From positions 1 through 47,559 of the forward strand of contig JAEWCF010000032.1 in assembly GCA_023390775.1 (NCBI GenBank): a stretch of 47,559 nucleotides of DNA. Direction: 5' to 3'. This DNA is from Bacteroidota bacterium (GTDB lineage: Bacteria > Bacteroidota > Bacteroidia > Flavobacteriales > Flavobacteriaceae). Position 1 is the stretch's first letter. Each line of letters opens with the position of its first letter. Under the pieces are notes generated by a model, which saw nothing but the letters and a program-made list of their open reading frames with translations, searched no databases and was not told the DNA's origin. The position numbers and the translations under genes were made by a program. This document shows, one piece after another, positions 42,980 to 47,559 of the stretch.

Positions 42980-43774
42980 TTATCGGGTAAAAAGGAGCGC
43001 AGTGGTGGTGACGAGCGTTAGGATGGATATGATCGTGGTGAACGACTGGACGCCGGTGGTGCCGGTCCCCCATGATTTTTGCGGAAGCGGCTTGACGTAA
43101 ACATAATCGTTCGGCTGCAGGTAATAATAGGGTGATTCGAGAGACTTGACATCGGTAAGGTCGATGTGGTGGATCTCGGTACCGTGCGGATATTGCCTGA
43201 TGAGCGCAACCTTCTTGCGGTCCCCGGTCACGGTAATGTCTCCGGCGTTGGCAATCGCCTCGAGCATGTTGACCTTTTCCTGCATCAGAATCTTGGAACC
43301 CGGGGAAACGACCTCGCCGTTGATGGTATAGCGGAAACCGGCCAGTTTTACGGTGACAAAAATCTGGGCTTCAGGCCTGAAGTATTCTTCAAGCAGACGT
43401 TTCTCCACCTTGGCGCGCGCCTCGTCGAGCGTAAACCCGAGCACGTTGACCTCACCCAGGACCGGAAGCCTGATGTTTCCGTGATCGTCCACCGTATAGC
43501 CGTTGAAATAAAGCGATTCCTCGGTCTGATTTCCCTGCCGGGCGCTTTCGGTGGCGTTGAAAATATTGACCTGTTCCGGATCTACGGCGGCCCGTATGGT
43601 CACATTGACAATATCATTGGTCTGCAACCTATAGGGTTTTGAAGCCACCTCGCTCACTTTGTGGGCAGCCTCGGGCCCACCCTTTTCCTGCAGGTAAACC
43701 AGGTCCCTGACCGGAACGCAGGAGGTCAGGAGAATCCCCGAGATGAGCAGGAAGGCAACAGTAAATTTGTTCAT
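42980..43774 (-). CDS. wza: Wza-type outer-membrane polysaccharide export lipoprotein (copy 2)
   Basis: This is a 264-residue exported protein. The start ATG 43774 gives a lipoprotein signal with lipobox LTSC near residue 19. Then follow DLVYLQEKGG, the poly_export core YRLQTNDIVNVTIRAAVDPEQ, SLBB-like segments (ITVTGDRKKVALIR) and a hydrophobic C-terminal end (SFTTIISILTLVTTTALLF). It leads a two-gene operon with wzc copy 2, behind the best promoter match of the window (43793-43822). It is downstream of recR on the same strand. Confidence 0.92.
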   Translation of the reverse strand: MNKFTVAFLLISGILLTSCVPVRDLVYLQEKGGPEAAHKVSEVASKPYRLQTNDIVNVTIRAAVDPEQVNIFNATESARQGNQTEESLYFNGYTVDDHGNIRLPVLGEVNVLGFTLDEARAKVEKRLLEEYFRPEAQIFVTVKLAGFRYTINGEVVSPGSKILMQEKVNMLEAIANAGDITVTGDRKKVALIRQYPHGTEIHHIDLTDVKSLESPYYYLQPNDYVYVKPLPQKSWGTGTTGVQSFTTIISILTLVTTTALLFTR

Positions 43775-43792
43775 GAGGCGGTAATTAGCAAA

Positions 43793-43822
43793 CAAAGATA
43801 ACTTTTCATTTAGAAAATCAAA
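43793..43822 (-). promoter_or_regulatory. Promoter of wza-wzc (copy 2)
   Basis: On the minus strand a -33 TTTG (43822-43819), 18 bases, then TATCTTTG (43800-43793) make a full match to the Bacteroidota promoter consensus. The wza ATG lies 18 bases further on. The -7 box has the same sequence as that of wza copy 1. The 53 bp gap 43775-43827 separates the operon from recR. Confidence 0.7.
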
Positions 43823-43827
43823 ACGGG

Positions 43828-44448
43828 CTACTGGCCGCGAAGGGCGTTCTCGAAAGGCACGCGTTGCAGGATGCTTCGGCCGAGGGTAACCTCATCAGCA
43901 TACTCGAGTTCGTCCCCGACCGAGATTCCGCGCGCGATGGCAGAAGTCTTCACTCCCGTAGGACTGATCTGGCGGTAGATGTAAAAATTGGTCGTATCGC
44001 CCTCCATCGTTGGCGAAAGCGCAAAAATCACTTCCTCCACCTTTCCCATCCGTACCTTTTCCACCAGCGTGGCAATATTGAGCTGCGATGGGCCAATGCC
44101 GTCGATGGGTGAAATCTTGCCGCCCAACACATGGTAAATCCCGCGGAACTGGCCCGTATTTTCGATCGCCATGACATCGCGGATGTCCTCGACCACGCAG
44201 ATAACGCCGTGGTGCCGCGAATTATTGGAGCAGATGTCGCACATTTCGGAGTCCGAAATATTGTGGCAGCTCCTGCAATACCGAATGTTTGTGCGGAGTG
44301 CCGTTACCGCCTGGGCCAAAAATTCGGATTGTTCAACGGGCTGCCTGAGCAGATGCAGGACCAGCCGCAAGGCCGTCCTCTTGCCAATGCCGGGCAGGCG
44401 CGACATTTCGGCGACGGCGTTTTCCAATAATTTGGATGAGAATTCCAT
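43828..44448 (-). CDS. recR: Recombination protein RecR
   Basis: This is a 206-residue protein, the normal RecR length. It has a helix-hairpin-helix near the N-terminus (LPGIGKRTALRLVLHLL), a four-cysteine zinc finger C-x2-C-x8-C-x2-C (CRSCHNISDSEMCDIC) and a Toprim domain starting ICVVEDIRDVMAIE with GGKISPIDGIGP. It acts with RecF/RecO in loading RecA at single-stranded gaps. The start is ATG 44448; a longer frame into the repeat spacer is rejected because it has no family sequence. A TATCTTTG box lies only four bases before the ATG. It is a housekeeping gene at the edge of the glycan island. Confidence 0.95.
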   Translation of the reverse strand: MEFSSKLLENAVAEMSRLPGIGKRTALRLVLHLLRQPVEQSEFLAQAVTALRTNIRYCRSCHNISDSEMCDICSNNSRHHGVICVVEDIRDVMAIENTGQFRGIYHVLGGKISPIDGIGPSQLNIATLVEKVRMGKVEEVIFALSPTMEGDTTNFYIYRQISPTGVKTSAIARGISVGDELEYADEVTLGRSILQRVPFENALRGQ

Positions 44449-44452
44449 GGGG

Positions 44453-44460
44453 CAAAGATA
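44453..44460 (-). promoter_or_regulatory. Putative -7 promoter element of recR, abutting the start codon
   Basis: TATCTTTG on the minus strand is a full match to TAnnTTTG and is followed by CCCC and the recR ATG. Transcription would begin at or just before the start codon, giving a leaderless message. No -33 TTTG is seen 18-20 bases upstream, where repeat sequence stands. Confidence 0.45.
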
Positions 44461-44479
44461 CGAGGAATGGTTGATGATG

Positions 44480-44514
44480 AATGACGAACGACAAATGTCG
44501 AATGACGAATGTCG
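44480..44514 (+). repeat. Heptamer array AATGACG/AATGTCG x5
   Basis: Five 7-base units run in a row: AATGACG, AACGACA, AATGTCG, AATGACG, AATGTCG. Related units AATGTCG and AACGTCG recur at 44623-44636 after the 53 bp repeats. Confidence 0.75.
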
Positions 44515-44628
44515 ACCCGAGCCCGAAGGGCGAAATGTACGGAGCGATAGCGGAGTAAATGTCATATTGTCGAACGTCGACCCGAGCCCGCAGGGCGAAC
44601 TGTACGGAGCGATAGCGAAGTAAATGTC
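44511..44628 (+). repeat. Two copies of a 53 bp hairpin-bearing repeat
   Basis: Copy one is at 44511-44563 and copy two at 44576-44628, matching at 50 of 53 positions with a 12 bp gap between. Each contains GCCC-GNA-GGGC, a short hairpin whose only change between copies is in the loop (GAA versus GCA), then ACGGAGCGATAGCG and AGTAAATGTC. The shape recalls REP-like palindromic elements, but I see no transposase. Confidence 0.85.
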
Positions 44629-44755
44629 GAACGTCGAACGGAGCGGCCGGTAACTAAGATCGAGTCGAAAGATCAAAGTCAAAAGTCAATTGAAATCCAA
44701 GTTTGTAAAGTCGCAAGTTGTAAGGTTCCTTCATAAGGAGCACTGACGACTGATG

Positions 44756-45008
44756 TAATCCACAGTTATAGTTTGAAAAGTTCCAGTTTGTAACGTTCAG
44801 ACGCGAAACATCCGGGTAGAATAAATTCAAACTGAAAGCTGAAAGCTGATAGCTGATAGCTACTGACGACTGACGACTGACGACTGATGACTGAAAGATA
44901 ATAATCCAAAGTTGTAAAGTTGAAAAGTTCCAGTTTGTAACGTTCAGACGCGATACATCCGGGTAGAATGAAACTAAACTGACAGCTGATAGCTGACAGC
45001 TGACAGCT
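44756..45008 (+). repeat. Two copies of an approximately 106 bp mosaic repeat
   Basis: Copy one (44756-44861) and copy two (44902-45007) share TAATCCA, then a 34-base identical core (44773-44806 and 44920-44953), then ACATCCGGGTAGAAT and a tail of AGCTGA-type heptamers. The core plus following 16 bases differ by one base. The offset is about 146 bp. Confidence 0.85.
44830..44896 (+). repeat. Heptamer arrays AGCTGAN and ACTGACG
   Basis: AGCTGAA, AGCTGAT, AGCTGAT (44837-44857) are followed by ACTGACG x3, ACTGATG and ACTGAAA (44862-44896), all in a 7-base rhythm apart from one short break at 44858-44861. Confidence 0.8.
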
Positions 45009-45011
45009 AAC
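44977..45011 (+). repeat. Heptamer array AGCTGAC x4-5
   Basis: Units AACTGAC, AGCTGAT, AGCTGAC, AGCTGAC, AGCTAAC stand in a row. It is the same family as 44837-44857 and, in inverted sense, 40359-40379. Confidence 0.8.
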
Positions 45012-45021
45012 CAAAACTCCC

Positions 45022-45029
45022 TACCTTTA
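45022..45029 (+). promoter_or_regulatory. Putative -7 element of the P-type ATPase gene
   Basis: TACCTTTA is a 7 of 8 match to TAnnTTTG and ends 18 bases before the ATG, the same spacing as for the wza and ugd boxes. An AGGA stands 7 bases before the ATG. The -33 position falls in heptamer repeats without TTTG. Confidence 0.4.
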
Positions 45030-45047
45030 ATCCACCAGGACATCATC

Positions 45048-47537
45048 ATGCCAAATCCTTACAACATTTCCGGGCTGTCGGGCGCCGAGGTGGAGCGCTC
45101 GCGGCTTGAACACGGCGCCAACGTCATGTCGCAAAAGAAAAGCGGCGGGTTTTTGGACATCCTTCGGCGCACGGCTACAGACCCCATGGTCATTTTGCTC
45201 GCGGCCGCATCCGGGGTTTACCTGCTAACGGGGCAATATTCCGATGCGATATTCCTGGCATCGGCAATCGTGCTGGTGGCCTCGATCTCACTTTTTCAAT
45301 ATGCGAGAAGTCACCGCGCGTTGGAAAAACTCACCGAATTCTCGCGCCCCCTCTGCCGCGTGATCCGCAATGACGAGATCGCGATGATCAACAGTTCGGA
45401 GTTGGTTGTGGGCGATTGTTTGATCGTGGACGAGAGCATGCTCATCGCCGCCGACGGGACCCTTATCCGCGCCAATGACCTGACCGTCAACGAGTCCATC
45501 CTCACGGGCGAATCGCTTTCGGTGGCCAAGGATCCGCTCGCCGATGCATCGGTGTTTGCCGGAACCACCGTGGCAACGGGAACGGGCGTACTGCGCGTTG
45601 TATCGGTGGGAAACGCCACCAAACTGGGGAAAATCGGCAAAAGCCTGCAGGAAATCGGCGAACAAAAAACGCCGCTCGAAACCCAGATTTCCAATTTCGT
45701 CAAATACATGGCGCTCGTGGGCATCGTCGTCTTCGCGCTTGTCTGGCTGCTCAACTTCATCCGCACAGGATCCTGGCTCTCCAGTCTTTTGCAGGCGCTC
45801 ACCCTGGCGATGAGCATCCTTCCCGAGGAAATTCCCGTCGCCTTCACGACCTTCATGGCGCTGGGCGCGTTCCGCCTGATGAACACCGGGATCGTGGTCA
45901 AGCAGATGAAGATCGTAGAGACCTTGGGAAGCGCAACCGTAATTTGTACCGACAAAACCGGCACGATTACTCAAAACCGCATGACACTGGCCAAATTATA
46001 TGATTTTGGTGCCGATGCGATCACCGAACCGTCGGAGGTGGGCGCCATGCCGATGGAACTGCTCGAGGCCGCGATGTGGTCCAGCGAGCCCGTTCCCATC
46101 GACCCGATGGAAATCGCGATCCATCACGCCTATCAATCGGGCGCGCCAAAAGACAAGCGCCCCGAATTCAGGATGGTATTCGAATATCCGCTCGAGGGGC
46201 GTCCGCCGATGATGACCCACGTATTTCAATCGGAATACCAGCGCATCATCGCGGCAAAAGGTGCCCCCGAAGCCATTTTGGCCGTCTCCGATCTTTCTCC
46301 CGAAGCCCTTGCCCGCACCACTGCGGCTTTGGACGGCTTTGCCAGGCAGGGTTTTAGGGTGCTTGGCGTTGCGGTCTCGAGTTTCGGGGGCGAAAACTTT
46401 CCGCAGGACCAGCGCGACCTCCCGTGGAAATTCCTGGGATTGGTAGCCTTCCACGATCCGCCAAAGGAAAACATCGCGCATGTGCTTGACGAATTTTATT
46501 CGGCGGGGATCCAGGTCAAGATCATTACCGGTGACAATGCCGCGACAACAGGCGCCATCGCGAGTCAGGTTGGTTTCAGGGGTGCCGATAGCAACATCAC
46601 GGGCGAAGACCTCATGCATATGGACGATTCCGATTTTGCCCGCGCCGTGGATTCGCACTCCATCTTTACCCGCATGTTCCCCGAAGCCAAATTGCGGATT
46701 GTCAACGCGCTCAAAAAGGCCGGACATGTCGTGGCGATGACAGGAGACGGGGTCAACGACGGGCCTGCGCTCAAGGCGGCGCACATCGGGGTGGCGATGG
46801 GACAAAAGGGCACCGCGATTGCCAAAGACGCCGCGTCGCTGATTCTGGCCGAGGACGACCTGTCAAAAATGGTGGATGCCATCGCCATGGGCCGAAAGAT
46901 CTATGCCAACCTCAAGAAGGCAATCCAGTACATCATTTCGATCCACATCCCGATTGTCATGGTGGTGTTTATCCCGCTGGCCGCCGGTTGGATCTACCCC
47001 AACATCTTCTCGCCCATCCACGTGATTTTCCTGGAACTGGTCATGGGCCCCACCTGTTCGATCATCTATGAGAACGAGCCACTTGAAAAGGATGCCATGC
47101 GGCGAAAACCCCGGACAATGACCGCAACCTTCTTCAACTGGCGCGAACTGTGGGTTAGCATTGCGCAGGGACTTGCCATCACGGCGGGGCTATTGGTGGT
47201 TTACCAATTGTATTCGGACCTGGGCGAATCTTTTACCCGAACGATGGTTTTCACGACCCTTGTCGCTGCCAACATCCTTTTGACACTGGTCAACCGCTCG
47301 TTTTATCATTCGGTGATTTACACCCTTCGATACCGGAACGCCTTGCTAACCGGAATCGTCTTCGTGACTCTGGCGCTACTTGCGCTGATGTTGTTTGTCA
47401 CCCCTGTTGCTGCATTTTTTGGCTTTGTCCCGATAAGCCTCCCCGAGATCGCGATTTGCTTTGGCGTTGCCGCAGTCAGCGTGATTTGGATCGAAATCCC
47501 GAAGTGGTTCAGGAGGCGTGTAGTAGCAGGCGGTTAG
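45048..47537 (+). CDS. Cation-transporting P-type ATPase (P2A, calcium pump-like)
   Basis: This is an 829-residue pump with about ten membrane segments. The N-terminal cation ATPase domain begins GLSGAEVERSRLEHGAN. The actuator motif TGES is at 153-156, and the membrane-helix 4 ion site PEEIP is at 259-263 (PEGLP in classical calcium pumps). The phosphorylation motif is DKTGT with Asp302, and GDGVND lies near residue 565. It is shorter than typical SERCA types and belongs with bacterial P2A or PMR1-like pumps; the ion (calcium or manganese) is not certain. It is transcribed away from recR and has no evident link to glycan synthesis. After its stop at 47537 the last 22 bases read like another GGTTAG-type spacer repeat. 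Confidence 0.92.
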   Translation: MPNPYNISGLSGAEVERSRLEHGANVMSQKKSGGFLDILRRTATDPMVILLAAASGVYLLTGQYSDAIFLASAIVLVASISLFQYARSHRALEKLTEFSRPLCRVIRNDEIAMINSSELVVGDCLIVDESMLIAADGTLIRANDLTVNESILTGESLSVAKDPLADASVFAGTTVATGTGVLRVVSVGNATKLGKIGKSLQEIGEQKTPLETQISNFVKYMALVGIVVFALVWLLNFIRTGSWLSSLLQALTLAMSILPEEIPVAFTTFMALGAFRLMNTGIVVKQMKIVETLGSATVICTDKTGTITQNRMTLAKLYDFGADAITEPSEVGAMPMELLEAAMWSSEPVPIDPMEIAIHHAYQSGAPKDKRPEFRMVFEYPLEGRPPMMTHVFQSEYQRIIAAKGAPEAILAVSDLSPEALARTTAALDGFARQGFRVLGVAVSSFGGENFPQDQRDLPWKFLGLVAFHDPPKENIAHVLDEFYSAGIQVKIITGDNAATTGAIASQVGFRGADSNITGEDLMHMDDSDFARAVDSHSIFTRMFPEAKLRIVNALKKAGHVVAMTGDGVNDGPALKAAHIGVAMGQKGTAIAKDAASLILAEDDLSKMVDAIAMGRKIYANLKKAIQYIISIHIPIVMVVFIPLAAGWIYPNIFSPIHVIFLELVMGPTCSIIYENEPLEKDAMRRKPRTMTATFFNWRELWVSIAQGLAITAGLLVVYQLYSDLGESFTRTMVFTTLVAANILLTLVNRSFYHSVIYTLRYRNALLTGIVFVTLALLALMLFVTPVAAFFGFVPISLPEIAICFGVAAVSVIWIEIPKWFRRRVVAGG

Positions 47538-47559
47538 TGTCTGGTGGTTAGGGTTTAGT

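Larger units (their letters stand above)
44449..45047. repeat. About 600 bp gene-free spacer of repeats between recR and the ATPase
   Basis: No gene is supported here. The spacer holds heptamer arrays (44480-44514, 44830-44896, 44977-45011), two copies of a 53 bp hairpin-containing element (44511-44563 and 44576-44628) and two copies of an approximately 106 bp unit (44756-44861 and 44902-45007). Short frames that cross it only translate the repeats. The right end carries the weak promoter of the ATPase gene. Confidence 0.85.

Noticed and set aside
44449..44682. N-terminally extended RecR starting at 44682
   Set aside because: The extra 78 codons translate repeat DNA; RecR family length and the promoter box fit the ATG at 44448.
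44654..45049. Minus-strand open frame in the recR-ATPase spacer with repeated LNVTNWNFS peptides
   Set aside because: It only translates the duplicated spacer repeats and heptamers; a second frame does the same.

Overview
The window looks like a surface-polysaccharide (O-antigen, capsule or exopolysaccharide) biosynthesis island of a member of the Bacteroidota, most likely a Flavobacteriia relative with an unusually high GC content (above 50 % by eye). The clade call rests on three things. Several genes are preceded by the Bacteroidota -7 element TAnnTTTG. The protein set (AsnB-like, EpsG-type polymerase, Wzc with Tyr-Gly tails, recR next to wza/wzc) has a flavobacterial flavour. The spacers carry heptanucleotide repeats. 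I see no rRNA, tRNA, CRISPR array, transposase or integrase. About 42 genes are present, and all but two lie on the minus strand.

Layout in the direction of minus-strand transcription (high to low coordinates). A P-type cation ATPase (45048-47537, +) is separated by about 600 bp of repeat-rich spacer from recR (43828-44448). Next come a Wza/Wzc export and kinase pair (42980-43774, 40508-42976) and a 220 bp heptamer-repeat spacer. A long, tightly packed run follows. It starts with sugar-nucleotide genes: WbpP-type epimerase, Ugd, WbpO-type dehydrogenase, RfbB. Two unrecognised membrane-associated proteins and a Wzx flippase come next. Then there is a QueC-like PP-loop protein, a pyruvyltransferase, GT32 and GT4 transferases, an MBOAT plus SGNH acylation pair, an EpsG/Wzy-like polymerase, and one GT2 and two GT4 transferases. 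The run ends with a complete bacillosamine-type set (pglC, pglD, pglE, pglF), followed by a second wza/wzc pair (16808-17572, 14415-16805).

The CpsB/YwqE-type phosphatase (13684-14418, +) faces wzc and overlaps its stop codon. Divergent from it starts a second operon on the minus strand. It holds the ABC exporter Wzm/Wzt (12703-13590, 11438-12703), a pyruvyltransferase, two GT-A transferases, an acyltransferase-3 protein, a neuB-neuC-neuA nonulosonate trio, an AsnB amidotransferase, a GT-B-like protein, a hexapeptide acyltransferase, a methyltransferase and the start of a GT4 gene cut by the window edge.

Taken together, the genes could make and decorate an acidic glycan. The precursors are UDP-diNAcBac or a relative (PglF/E/D), UDP-HexNAcA (WbpO/WbpP), UDP-GlcA (Ugd), a dTDP-6-deoxyhexose (RfbB) and a CMP-nonulosonate (NeuB/C/A). 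PglC would prime the lipid carrier, Wzx/EpsG/Wza/Wzc would assemble and export one polymer, and Wzm/Wzt would export another. Ketal pyruvate, O-acyl, methyl and amide groups would decorate them. The least explained parts are the QueC-like enzyme at 31385-32665, the two orphan membrane-associated proteins at 34169-35553, the deviant nonulosonate trio, and the heptamer-repeat spacers.
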